Shown: positions 9,845 to 20,026 of the stretch, piece by piece | Layout: each line of letters begins with the position of its first letter | Numbering within the stretch: position 1 is the first letter of the stretch | Assembly: GCA_003194525.1 (NCBI GenBank) | Contig: NBIV01000007.1 | Coordinates: forward strand, 496,001 to 560,000 | From: Gracilariopsis chorda | Lineage: Eukaryota > Rhodophyta > Florideophyceae > Gracilariales > Gracilariaceae | Reading direction: 5' to 3' | Length of the DNA stretch: 64,000 bases | Position numbers and translations under genes: made by a program | Notes under the pieces: model-generated | Database searches by the model: none | What the model was told of the DNA's origin: nothing | The model's input: the letters and a program-made list of their open reading frames with translations, nothing else

Positions 9845-11389
9845 CTATGTGTTTGGGCGAAGTCGTCCAAGCATTGAGCTCACGTCCTCCCTCGGTAGCA
9901 TAGCTGATGGTGCATACATGGATTCAAACGCATCGAAAGTCACGTTGCACGCTCGTGGGTCCAGCAACGATTTCACGCATATCTCAGCCACATCGGCGCG
10001 ACTGATTGCCCCGGATACGTCACCGTCTTGCTCCAGCATGATGGCCTTGTTGCCACCGGGTTGGTCCGTGAACGATCCTGGTCTCACGATGCAGTATGTT
10101 AAGCCAGAGTTTCGCAAACGGTTTTCGGCAAGGTACTTCCATGCCGTCACGTCGTCCTTCGCCGCCATCCGCAGCCCACCTTCATCGAGTTCTGAAAAAT
10201 CACGCGCTGTCACAGATGCGCATGATACAAGAACGAAGTCGGGTTGTTCTTGAGTTCGGTATACTTTGAGGTAATCCACACCCAAATAAAACCTTCCGTC
10301 ATCCTTCTCTGGTAATACAACAGGTTTGCGATACTGTATCGCAATTTGGCGAATATCACCTCGGTCAAGCTGAGGAGCATCTCTCCTCTTCGTACCGTCT
10401 TTCATATCAAATGGCTTGAAACTGGATAGAGCAATTCGCACCGACTCCCATTTGTTCATGTGTGACTTCAGTTCTGCGACGTACTCGACGCCATTCTTTA
10501 CGCTCTCCGATGTGCGCAGTACAAGGAAGAAATTCTTGCCGTCTCCAATGCATCTCAGTACAAATCCAGAGAAGCCACGCAGGTTTACCCGTGCCGGAAC
10601 TGTGCGAATTTCCGCTTGGCCCGAGTACGTGCTGTAGACATGGCCCATAAACGCGACCCTGCTAGGTCCCGTCATTTGAAAATTCACTCGAGGCGGTCTG
10701 GCTCCATCAAATCCTTCAGACGGAACAACGCGTTTCCATTTTGCAAGATGCTCTTCGTTACCAAAGTTGAACAACGTGCGTTTCGTGGCTTCTGAGCGCC
10801 CGTAGTATTGAACACGGGAGTCATGGAACGCGCGAATAAGATTACTAACACCCTCATACTCGACCAGCTCAGCGTCTTCCAGATTTCGTGCACCTACTGC
10901 ACAAATGACTTTGTCTACGTCACCAGTCGCTTCCAGCAGAGAATCATAGTCATCCAAAGACCCTTTCACGAAGCTCACGCCAGTACCTAGCAAATCCAAA
11001 GTGGAACTGTACAGGTTTCGCACCAGCACGCGTACATTGTAACCGCGCAGGACAAGTTTTCTAACAATGATTCTCCCCGTTTCACCCGTTGCACCCACAA
11101 CCAGCACCTCTGGCGGCTGGTCACTATCTTCAAAAAGCTGGGTACGATCGAGGTCGAACAGTTCTTCAGAAGAGTCGGGGGTTAGACCAGTTGCACGTCT
11201 AATGCCGGACAAGAAATCGCGGGCAGCCGTGAAGATGTTCTTTGGGGGTTTTGGTGGGTCAGCAGAGGCACGAGGGCGCCCCATTCTCTGAGAATCCGAA
11301 GAAGATCTATGGCAAACGCATGGCACTTTCGTTGTGAAAGACCTGCCTTGCAGGGGCGTGGATGACGCAAAAGCTGTCACAGACGCCAT
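9845..11389 (-). CDS. HCF173-like plastid NAD(P)-binding protein with CIA30 domain
   Basis: A 514-residue protein. Residues 1-45 are Ser/Thr/Arg-rich without acidic residues until later, as in a plastid transit peptide. An atypical short-chain dehydrogenase fold begins at ~94 with the dinucleotide-binding motif GATGETGR (99-106). It is interrupted by a CIA30-type beta-sandwich insert (~205-380) and resumes with FVLVSCASVT (385-394) and CIVRPGSFTD. The insertion of CIA30 inside the Rossmann domain is the arrangement of plant HCF173, which activates psbA mRNA translation for photosystem II D1 synthesis. The red algal protein probably has a related chloroplast role, but enzymatic activity is not implied because a clear SDR catalytic YxxxK is not obvious. 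It is a single exon and the start Met is followed at once by transit-like sequence. Confidence 0.85.
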   Translation of the reverse strand: MASVTAFASSTPLQGRSFTTKVPCVCHRSSSDSQRMGRPRASADPPKPPKNIFTAARDFLSGIRRATGLTPDSSEELFDLDRTQLFEDSDQPPEVLVVGATGETGRIIVRKLVLRGYNVRVLVRNLYSSTLDLLGTGVSFVKGSLDDYDSLLEATGDVDKVICAVGARNLEDAELVEYEGVSNLIRAFHDSRVQYYGRSEATKRTLFNFGNEEHLAKWKRVVPSEGFDGARPPRVNFQMTGPSRVAFMGHVYSTYSGQAEIRTVPARVNLRGFSGFVLRCIGDGKNFFLVLRTSESVKNGVEYVAELKSHMNKWESVRIALSSFKPFDMKDGTKRRDAPQLDRGDIRQIAIQYRKPVVLPEKDDGRFYLGVDYLKVYRTQEQPDFVLVSCASVTARDFSELDEGGLRMAAKDDVTAWKYLAENRLRNSGLTYCIVRPGSFTDQPGGNKAIMLEQDGDVSGAISRADVAEICVKSLLDPRACNVTFDAFESMYAPSAMLPREDVSSMLGRLRPNT

Positions 11390-12833
11390 GGAGCTGAACC
11401 CAATAAGCTAACGATGCTTACCGCGTCTACTGCAAATTAACGAAAACGGCATTTCCTGGCTGCGATGGAACTCGTGCCGCAATAAAGCCAACGTGCCGCT
11501 CGCGTTTCCTTCCTTTGGTATGAGCGTCGGGCAGATTAAGAAGGAAAGACGAGATCTTCGTTGGGGACAAACTCTTCAGCTATATCTAAACGTGAGTGTG
11601 AGGTCAAGGTCAAGCCACACTTGTTCTGTAGACTTCACCCAACATTATCATTACCTGAGCGCAGCATAAAAATGTGCGGCCAAGCTTTTTTTGGGAATCA
11701 GTTTTTGAAATGCTTTTCGAGACCCAAGCCCAGCGACGTATGTGTACATTTTGCATTTTAAACTCACGGCTGCCAGAACATTCCCAAATGGAGACTTCTG
11801 CCTTCTAAAAATCTGAGCAGACGTTTTTCTCTTGCCGTTGATTGAAAGGCTTTATCGCGCGTAGTCCTCAAGAATTCGAGGTCTCCAATCACCGTAACAT
11901 TTGAAAATAGTTTTAAGGTTCTTATGGCTTTTTGGTAGATTTTGTAACAGCAAAGACTTTGTTCTGATACAAATTTCTTGTATCCGCAAAACTTTTGAGT
12001 CTCATAATCTGTGAGTTACATAAGAACACCAAAATTATCATGATCTTCCTCTATTTGTGATTTCCTCAAATTTGCCATTAAAATGGTCACTGAACGCGCC
12101 AATAAACAAAACCTAGTATCTATTTGTGAAATACAAGTAAAAGCACATTTCGGCCACGGGCGGCGCTGTGCACCGCTGAATTAGGTTGATTTCGAAAGAT
12201 CTGCAGGCTGGTCCTGCTTGTTGTAGCCTGTAAACGGCCTGTAAACTAATTGGAGCCACAACGCAAAGTTTGAATTAGAAAGAACGTTTGCAACAAACTG
12301 AGCAGTGCTGAGTGCCTGGCTTGGCAGTTGTTTCTGTAGCCTCATCCAGTTAAAAGCATGCAAAACGTTTGTTGATTTATCTAAACAACAATTGGTAACT
12401 CTTCAGCTTCATGTTCAATTTCTGTCACTTTTGCTTGCTACATGGGAATATTGTGGGAGCTCACTACAAGTATCGCTGGACAAGCTCGCATCAGTGTCTG
12501 GCCGGACACTTTTGTAGCCCAGTCGTCTCACAAATATAAGCGTACGTTTGATTGCAGTTGCCTAACAATGCACCAATTACTCCAACAGCAGCGACTATAC
12601 TGCTCAGTGGCCAGAAATACAGAAGTTTACTTTACTTTTGGCTAGTAAATCAACTTCAAAGTGTGAACTTGACTGCCAGTGGCCGGCACTGCACAACCGA
12701 CTGCAATTCCAACCAATTTGCTGCAAATCTGTAGTAATAGCCACCCAGCAGCAGCATCAATCAACATACAGCACCAGTCATTCTGCTGTACGCTTTTGCA
12801 GTGCTGCTGCTGTCACTAATGCTGGTTCGCCTG
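11390..12833. other. Intergenic, no recognisable gene
   Basis: About 1.4 kb upstream of the HCF173-like gene and left of the Copia insertion. Only short frames without motifs occur. The proximal few hundred bases should hold the HCF173-like promoter. The right edge (12829-12833, GCCTG) is the target-site duplication of the Copia element. Confidence 0.5.
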
Positions 12834-12969
12834 TGTAGCTGTTTCTCTCTCCCTGCCCCCTTCCATCCTAAGGGGTACAGAAGGGGGCCCTTTATTTATA
12901 CTGTTGGAACGTGTGGCTTGTGCCGCACGTTCCAATCAGTGGACCAGAACAATTCTGCGTCCGTCTACA
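12834..12969 (-). repeat. Copia-1 3' LTR (136 bp)
   Basis: Matches 18621-18756 with three substitutions. It contains a 14-bp stem with a four-base loop and one mismatch (12904-12935), and a second 9-bp stem of GCCCCCTTC against GAAGGGGGC. On the sense (minus) strand it reads TATAAATAAA just before the G-rich hairpin, which can serve as a TATA box and a poly(A) signal. Confidence 0.95.
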
Positions 12970-13208
12970 CCGTCACTCGAGAATAAGATAGCAGCTTAGT
13001 TTGCGAAATAAGTCTAACAGACTAGATGTCTTGGTACCCGCCATTAAAAACCTGTACTGCAGCAAAAACCGAATAGGCAAAAATCTGCAATCTAGGAAAA
13101 GGTACGGGCCCCTTTCGCGACTCTAATAAACTAACATATCTAGATTCGAAAACAAAAAGTAAAAACAAACTCAAACGTTAGCTACTTTGACAATATAGAT
13201 ACACATAC

Positions 13209-15858
13209 TTACTCAGTGGATGTTTTGTTCCTAAGCCCACATAATACTGTGAGAACTTTCAATCGTTCCACCGGGAGTGACTTTTTGAATATATCAGCGG
13301 CTTGCGTGTCTGTCCTTATTGGCTTTATGTCCATTGTCCATGACTCCAGTCTCAACGAGCTCTTTGATATGGTGATGTTTTAGAGCTATGTGCTTGTTCC
13401 TTTCAGAGACTCTCGGATTCTTAGCTATCGACAGCGCAGTCGAGCTATCCGAATATGTGGATATTGGATACATTTCCGGTTCATCGTCAAGGACCTTTTC
13501 AGCGCTCAGTTCCCGGAACATTCTTCGGAGCCAGGTCACAATTTTCCCACAGTACGACATAGCCACATATTCAGCTTCACCAGACGACAGGGTAATTAGA
13601 GATTGCTTCTTAGTCGTCCACATAATTGGTGCTTCGTTCACCTTTATTATAACTCCCGTCGTGGACTTCCGCGTTTCGCGGCATCCAGCCCAATCAGCAT
13701 CACAATACGCTTCCATTGGAGCCGTAGTGTTAGAGGGATAGAACAAGCCAAGACCCTTCGTACCTTTGAGGTATCGTAACACTCTCTTCGCTAGTCCAAT
13801 AGGCCGCAAGCATGGTTCATGGACTTGCCTTGCCAGCATCGAGGCTGCGAACATGATGTCAGGCCTGGAGTTCACGGCCAAATACATTAAACAACCTACC
13901 AACTTCCGGTATCGGTTGTGTGTTCCTGTAGACACGGCGCGTTCTTCATCGTGGCGGCTGGTCAGATCTTCCTTGGTGGGCAGGGGTGTTTGAGAAACGT
14001 TACAGTTCTCAAGCCCGTTCTCTTTTATTATCTTATCGATATAACGAGTCTGGGTGACCATAATGGCCTGGTCGTTTCGCTCGATCTGTAGCCCCACAAA
14101 TGACTTTGCCTCACCAAGGAGCTTAACCTTGAAGAGGTTTGTCATCTCGGCCTTGAAGTCCTGGAGTAGACTATATGAGTTGCAGGCCATACGAATATCG
14201 TCCACGACTATAACGAGTATTAGGGTACCACTCTTGGACGAGTACAGGTATAGCCGACTTTCTGTGGTAGACTGTCTGAATCCCAAGCAAATCAACTCTC
14301 TGTGCATCAATGAGCCCCATATGTGTCCGGCTTGTTTCGCTCCATATATCTATTTTAGGAGTAAGCAAACCTTTCCTGGGACAAAGGAGGATCCAGAGGA
14401 ATTAGTTGGTTGCTCCATGATAAGAGGCTCATCTAGATCACCATAGAGATACGCGTTGCTCACATCCATGGTCTCTAAGATCAAGCCTTGTGCTGCGGCT
14501 TTTGCAAAGACCATGCGGATGCTTTCGAGTCTCGCAACCGGTGCGTATAGGGTCTCAGGGTCAAAATCGATGTAGGGGCGTTGCATGTCGCCCCGTGCAA
14601 CGCAACGTGCCTTAGGTAGAATACGAGGTGGGTCTTCGCTAAGGAGTTTGGCAATGAACCTCCAAAGGAACGGTAAAGGTTTCACCCCAGGCTTCCTGTC
14701 TACAAGCCTCCATGTCCCTCTTTCTACCAAGGCATTGTACTCCCTGTCGATAGCTTCGGCCCATCCTCTCATCTTCCGCGCTTCGTCGAAGTTCTTTGGG
14801 ACTCTGCCGTCATCCCTAAGACCTTCGGAGCGCGAGAAGGATACGAGACAGTGTGCCAGCGATGCATCGAGGTGTTCCTTGGAATCTTCATCCATGTTCA
14901 CCTCGGCATGCTGCCTTCGGAGGGAAGAGAAGTCGATCAGGTCTTTGAAGGATGGTAGTTTGTCCTTGCTTACTTTGAAGTCTGCCTTGCGGCACTTTAT
15001 TACTTTATCAGTCGATGGGATGTATACCCTGTACAAATTGCGGGGAATTTGTATACCAACAAAGTTACCAGGAAGTGCCCGGGGTAGTAGCTTCTTATTC
15101 GGTGCGGTGTCTGATCTGTATATGAACGCATGTCCTGGCTGTCCAAACTTTAATATGTTGGTGAAGTCAGGCTTCTCACCAAACCACAGGGTGTACGGGA
15201 CTCTCATTTCTACCCGTTGGTTTGGTAGTCGATTCCTAAGATAGTTTGCGTGAGAGATTGCCTCTTCCCAGAGTTCCTGTGGTAGCTTGGACTCAAACAG
15301 GAAGGTGCGGGCAACTTTCCAAAGATCTTGAATGGTCTTCTCCGCGACGCCATTTGATTGATGCGCATATGGTGGGGTGAATTCAAGGATGATGCCATTC
15401 TCCATCGCATATGTGACGAAGTCATCGGAGCGATTCTCACCAGCCCCGTCAAGGCGAACGCGGTACATTCGATTCGGAGGCACCTCGTTTTCCGCTCGAG
15501 CCTTGTACCAACGAATGGATTGGAAGAATTGTGTCTTTTTACTAAGGAAGTAAATGGCACTCGCCCTTGTCCTGTCGTCGATAAGGACTTGCATATATCG
15601 CGATCCTTGCAGCGAAGGTGGCGTGATGGGTCCGCTGAGATCGGTGTGAGTGAGTTCGAGGTTCCTGCTCGCAGTTTTTTTCAATTTGTTGCAGTGAAGC
15701 CCGTTTTGTTCCGGCTTGTATGCATGGGTTGCATATGATGTTGCGTACCTCCTCACTTGAGAATCGTGGTACCCCGTGAGATGTCTCAACGCACTTGAGT
15801 AGTTTGTCTCGGCCACGGTGGCCGAGTTTCTGATGCCAGTCGTGAGGGTTGTCACCAA
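13209..15858 (-). pseudogene. Copia-1 pol: integrase core, reverse transcriptase, RNase H (lesioned)
   Basis: Continues the gag-protease frame after a one-base shift in an A7 run (sense strand) near 15674-15680. Below that point are the integrase core (HTDLSGP, then RLDGAGEN, then SNGVAEKTIQ as the D-D-E triad), the RVT_2 reverse transcriptase and RNase H (YCDADWAG; LSSGEAEYVAM). A TAG at 14350-14352 interrupts the RT in the LLK-stop-IYGAKQAGHIW segment. The frame is unchanged on both sides, so the lesion is a single nonsense codon. The RT active site reads VIVVDDI. Near 13335-13345 the frame shifts again, and the conserved C-terminus (TQAADIFKKSLP) is found in another frame, ending at TAA 13209-13211. 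Confidence 0.9.
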
Positions 15859-17215
15859 TCTGTCGCATTGCCATGTAAGCCATAGGGGAGGGTAAGGGGT
15901 TGGGAAGTGGGTAGAGTCCGTGTCTTGGCCTTGATGTGAAGAATACCTCTCCTGTGCTCTTGTGATTTATAATGAAGCTGGTTTCTGCCTCAGTGGAAAA
16001 TTCGACGTCTACTTGTGATGCCAGAGTGGAGAGGGAGATTAGGTTGGAGTCGAAGCTTGGGGTATGCTTTGCTGGTAACATCACACCGTTTGCGCCGAAA
16101 GGTAATTTTATTTTCCCAAGTCCCACGCTGTCGGATGTATTATCGCAAGTATTCACGGTTTGTGGTGGGGTTGTGTGATTTTCCCAGAACAGGGACTTGT
16201 CTTTGATGAAGACGTGACTTGCCCCTGAGTCCAACCATGTCGGTGTGTGTTGCTCGGAATGTACGCTGGCGTTGGCGATCGCTACGAATCCGCGGTGGTT
16301 TTGGTTTTGCTTGTTGTGGTTGTTGTTGTTGTTGCGGTTGGCATCCTGTCGATGGTTTCCTTGCTGGTTAGTCCCGTTTCGGTTTAAATCCCACAAGCGG
16401 TTTGTGTTATTGCTTTTGTTTTTACCGTGTTGAGTGGTTTCCGAGGACTTGTTGTTGGTTTTCCTCCAGCATTTGGAACGAATGTGTCCAATACGCCCGC
16501 AGTTCCAACATTTTACGCCTCTTTTCTTTGGCTTTGTGTGCTGTCTTTTGCCTTGTGAAGACTTCTTTGCGGCCGGGTATGGGTGTGTGCGGTCGTTTGG
16601 TTTCGATGCCGTAGTGTTGTTTGGGCGATGAGCCCTACGGTCCATTTCTGATCGCACTAGGGATACCACCTGGTCGTATTCCATATTTGTAGCGTCAGCC
16701 AGTAGTGTGATGGCCATCAGTGACTCTGGAAGGGAACGAAGTAACGTGGCGGTCCTTTCCTTATCTGTCACTGGGTCGCCTAGGCGTGCGAGTTCTAAGA
16801 AAGTGGTTTCAAGGGTAATGAGGTGATTTTGTATGTCCTCACCGTCTTTATATGCCATGGTGCTAAGCTTATTGCGAAGGTTCAACTTTGACTGTATGTT
16901 GTCCTTCTTATATGTGGCCTCTAGTTTGGTCCACACTTCCAAAGCGGAGCAGTACTCCCTTTCCAGGAGTTCTGATACAGCGACAATCGGCTGTGTTCCA
17001 AGGTTCTGCACGATCGCGGAGCGTGCTTTGCGATCGGCATCGTCCCAGCGCTTTCGGGTTGCTGCGCTTCCCTCGGTGGGTCGAGGTTCGGTGAGGACGA
17101 AAAGGGATTGCGATGAGTGCATGAGATCCCTTACGTAGATGCGCCAAGTGTAGTAGTCGGCGCTCCCCTGTAGTCGGGGTATTCTTTTATTGTCGTATTC
17201 TCGCTCTGTGTCCAT
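15542..17215 (-). CDS. Copia-1 gag-protease-preintegrase polyprotein
   Basis: A 557-codon frame. Residues 1-195 form a UBN2-type capsid-like region. A basic stretch follows, then a CCHC zinc knuckle (CWNCGRIGHIRSKC, residues 236-249), an Asn-rich linker with a run of Asn near 294-299, and the aspartic protease motif DSGAS (329-333). A GAG-pre-integrase zinc domain (WHQKLGH ... CNPC) comes next. The last ~40 codons after the A7 run are out of frame and meaningless. The true protein would continue into the pol frame. The start ATG at 17215 is preceded by the 1.4-kb leader. Confidence 0.92.
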   Translation of the reverse strand: MDTEREYDNKRIPRLQGSADYYTWRIYVRDLMHSSQSLFVLTEPRPTEGSAATRKRWDDADRKARSAIVQNLGTQPIVAVSELLEREYCSALEVWTKLEATYKKDNIQSKLNLRNKLSTMAYKDGEDIQNHLITLETTFLELARLGDPVTDKERTATLLRSLPESLMAITLLADATNMEYDQVVSLVRSEMDRRAHRPNNTTASKPNDRTHPYPAAKKSSQGKRQHTKPKKRGVKCWNCGRIGHIRSKCWRKTNNKSSETTQHGKNKSNNTNRLWDLNRNGTNQQGNHRQDANRNNNNNHNKQNQNHRGFVAIANASVHSEQHTPTWLDSGASHVFIKDKSLFWENHTTPPQTVNTCDNTSDSVGLGKIKLPFGANGVMLPAKHTPSFDSNLISLSTLASQVDVEFSTEAETSFIINHKSTGEVFFTSRPRHGLYPLPNPLPSPMAYMAMRQIGDNPHDWHQKLGHRGRDKLLKCVETSHGVPRFSSEEVRNIICNPCIQAGTKRASLQQIEKNCEQEPRTHSHRSQRTHHATFAARIAIYASPYRRQDKGECHLLP

Positions 17216-18600
17216 CGCGGAGTGTTCTCGACGCGAGACTTATCCAGAGGGGCAGATCGTTTCTATACTTCACCGGTCCCCTACCGGGCGAGGGATCCTT
17301 CTGCCACTCTTTGAGAAGCCGGGGCCCACTGACAAGAGATACTATCTCTGGTACCCTAAGGGTCAGACCCCTGGCTCCGAGTTAGACTCTCTCGGTGAGG
17401 TGCGCTTTCAGCTGCCTGTATATGTCCTGCGCAATCCAGGACTAAGGTGCGTGTAATGTACGGATCGTCCAGGGAATGGTTAATGACCAGTAGATATGCC
17501 TTCACCAATACACTCCCTCTAGATCCTTGCGGCTGCTTGGGCGGCGAAATGTACTCCGTATAAAGTTTTTGTCCTTACTAAGGTCCGGGCCGAACGACGA
17601 GACACCCTGTCCCCGAACGAGCGCAACACTCACCCCAGCGGAGCCGGTTATACGGCAAGTGCGCAACCCGCCGGTTTAGTTCAAGTCTGCAGTCGATTCC
17701 CAGCCGGTACTCGGCTTGCGAATCTTAGCTCGGCCAAGTGCTAACTTCCCTTCCGGGGTAATAGTGGCGGAGGCCCTGTTCGGGACTTTTGTTCTCTCGT
17801 CTTATGTGCCGAACTTCCCTTACGGGGTAATCGGTGGCGAGGCCTTACTCAGGTCTTACGGTCGGCTCTTACCCGGTTGTGATAGAGTGCGTAGCGTAGT
17901 AGGTCTCAGTTTTGAGGAGTGAGAAGGAGAGGTAAGCAGTTGTAGTGCAGTGCCGGGGGGGTTTGTGTTTGAGTGCGGGCGGGGGGGGGGGGGGGGAGGG
18001 GGGGCACACTCTTCTTTTTCGGTGTCCGCGGGGGGGAGGGGGAAGGTGGCAGAGCGGGCGCACACTTGCCCTTAATGCCGGGCGGGAGGGGGAGGGGGGG
18101 GCACACTCTTCTTTGTCGGTCGGTGCCCGCGGGGGGGAAGGTGGCAGAGCGGGCGCACACTTGCCCTTAATGCCGGGCGGGAGGGGGGGGAAGGGTCGGC
18201 TCTTCGTCCCTAATGATGCGGGGGGTGATTTGTAGTGCTTCGCCGGGCGGGGGAGGAAGGGGGAGCGTGAGGGCGGTAGGACTCTGAAGCAGCGCGGCTG
18301 CACGACAGGGGAGGAGAGAGAGAGAACTTTGGCGCAGCGTCGAAGGGGAAGGCTTATAGGTAAAGCGGCGCGCAGGCGGATATCCGGCGTAGAAGCGCCT
18401 AGGCACGCAGCGTAGACGCCGCGGGCACGAGCGGCGCCTCGGCGAGGGGGTTGATTTCTGCGTCAGGGTAGCGCGGCGCAGGGATGCACTCGTGAGGCTC
18501 TTGATTATATTCGTTGGCGCTGAGGCTGATGGGGCGCTCGGTGGCGGCCGTTATCGATATGTTTTGTATATACGGCTCTATAATCGCCTGGGTGTCGGTT
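17216..18600 (-). other. Copia-1 5' leader with tandem and G-run repeats
   Basis: An unusually long non-coding leader between primer-binding site and gag. It holds two copies of a ~69-bp unit starting with AACTTCCCTT at 17743 and 17812. It also holds two copies of a ~97-bp unit (first CACACTCTTC at 18005, second at 18102) containing runs of seven to fifteen Gs on the plus strand. The element's RNA is therefore C-rich here and its first-strand cDNA G-rich. No protein is encoded. Confidence 0.8.
17975..18200. repeat. G-run tandem repeat, potential G-quadruplex
   Basis: The plus strand carries many closely spaced runs of G, the longest about 15, inside two ~97-bp repeat units that share the words CACACTCTTCTTT and GTGGCAGAGCGGGCGCACAC. 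Four or more G-runs of at least four occur within any 60 bases, enough for stable quadruplexes. The exact run lengths could be unreliable in the assembly. Confidence 0.8.
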
Positions 18601-18620
18601 CACCCAGAGCGATGCTACCA
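18601..18620 (-). promoter_or_regulatory. Copia-1 primer-binding site
   Basis: Directly inside the 5' LTR, the sense strand reads TGGTAGCATCGCTCTGGGTG. It starts with TGG, as required to pair with a tRNA 3'-CCA. It resembles the initiator-tRNA-Met primer sites of yeast Ty elements (TGGTAGCGCC). The Gypsy element at 51563-56755 has a closely similar site. Confidence 0.75.
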
Positions 18621-18756
18621 TGTAGCTGTTTCTCTCTCCCTGCCCCCTTCCATCCTAAGGGGTACAGAAGGGGGCCCTTTATTAATACTGTTGGAACGTG
18701 TGGCTCGTGCCGCACGTTCCAATCAGTGGACCAGAACAATTCTGTGTCCGTCTACA
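18621..18756 (-). repeat. Copia-1 5' LTR (136 bp)
   Basis: Direct repeat of 12834-12969. It has TG...CA ends, the same hairpin at 18691-18722, and an AATAAA on the sense strand. The GCCTG duplication follows at 18757-18761. Confidence 0.95.
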
Positions 18757-18761
18757 GCCTG

Positions 18762-19859
18762 GCACTAGTGAATGCTTCTAGTGAAACAGTGGCGTTGCGC
18801 TGGCAATGGGGTTTGCACGCGTTGAATGAAGAGCGCGCTTGTGTTAGTTGGAAGAACGCGTCCTTTAAATCCAGAAATAGGGCCCAAGCCTCTTGTAAAT
18901 CCGTATAAGAGAATACCAAGTAGGAATGGCTTCCGACCGCGGGCTCTGCTGCGCGCCGCTGTATGATCCTGAATTTAGGAGATCTACAGGCCATGCTCGC
19001 TATCGCTCGCACACGACCTCCAAAATAATGACAGCCGCAGCGTCGAGAGTGCATATGGAATAGAGTTGCAATGAAGCGCCCGCGCGGTGGTGAATGGCTG
19101 GCACTGCAGTAGAGTATGTATAAAAAGGTTGATTGTGTAGATCAAGTCATGCGTGCATCTGCTCTGAGTGAAATGGACCATAAATGATTCAATACAGACG
19201 TGGCATCAGTTCACCTCAAGTACGAATGGCCCCTTGTAGATAATGGGTGAAATTCGATACTAATTTTAATTGGTGTTTTTGGAACCTCTGTGGATGATTT
19301 CTGTGGTATGTGGGACAGATGAACGCGTGGCAAGCGTACATATATTATTTATGGTTGGTATAACTCACATTTGTCGTGTTCTGCCATGGCCAGCAGTGTC
19401 GCGAAGTGACACAAGTGTGTGCACCACAAGTTTGGCACACTACAGGAGTAGTATTCTTAGTTTTTTGTGACCCAATAGTACTTAAGGCAGGACTGCCTTG
19501 CCGTTCCAACCTGAAAAAAAGACAAGCTGTGACTCGGCTCTGATTTTATCGCCTGTGCAAATTTATCAACTCTTGCTGGGGTCTCGCTGCATTTGATCTC
19601 ATTATACTCACCTGCAGAGTATCACAAAATACTGCTGATCTGTGGTAACCAGTGGGTTCGCCCATTGTTCATTATTTTAACCGTTTTGGTTATTTTCTAA
19701 TGTCAGAACAGATAGCCGTTCGACTCAGTATTAAGTTTAGCCGTGCTGGCTGAACAAGCAATACGCCCCAGCGCCGGTTCTTTTTCGGCCTTCCGCACGA
19801 CCTGCCGGGCTGTACATTTCCTTCTGGTTTCTCCCATTTTTCCCTTTTCTCATTTGGAG
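18762..19859. other. Intergenic between two retrotransposons
   Basis: About 1.1 kb with only short motif-free open frames. It continues the pre-insertion sequence to the right of Copia-1. Nothing recognisable is seen. Confidence 0.45.
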
Positions 19860-20026
19860 CAAAACCCTGCGATGGCTGATGTCCACCGGATGTCTGGAGT
19901 CAGCCCCTTTGACAGATAAACTGCAACGGGAAGAGCCCTCTGTCCATGCTCATTACTAGGCACACCGGGTGTAAGACTAGATACGGTTGCTGAATATACC
20001 TACAGAGGTGAGGAAGAAGGGATGAT

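Larger units (their letters stand above)
12834..18756 (-). mobile_element. Complete Ty1/Copia LTR retrotransposon (Copia-1), minus strand
   Basis: A 5923-bp element flanked by the 5-bp duplication GCCTG (12829-12833 and 18757-18761). Both LTRs are 136 bp, begin TG and end CA, and differ at three positions (97.8% identity), so insertion is fairly recent. The order on the minus strand is 5' LTR, primer-binding site, ~1.4-kb leader, gag with zinc knuckle, protease, integrase, reverse transcriptase, RNase H, 3' LTR. Integrase before reverse transcriptase is the Copia order. The coding region carries one homopolymer frameshift, one nonsense codon and one 3' frameshift, so this copy is probably not autonomous. 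Confidence 0.95.

Noticed and set aside
14585..15244. 219-codon plus-strand frame
   Set aside because: It is antisense to the Copia-1 integrase/RT region and has no motif of its own.
15674..15680. Programmed ribosomal frameshift between Copia gag and pol
   Set aside because: The A7 run lies inside the integrase zinc/core region rather than between gag and protease, so a mutation or sequencing error is more likely.
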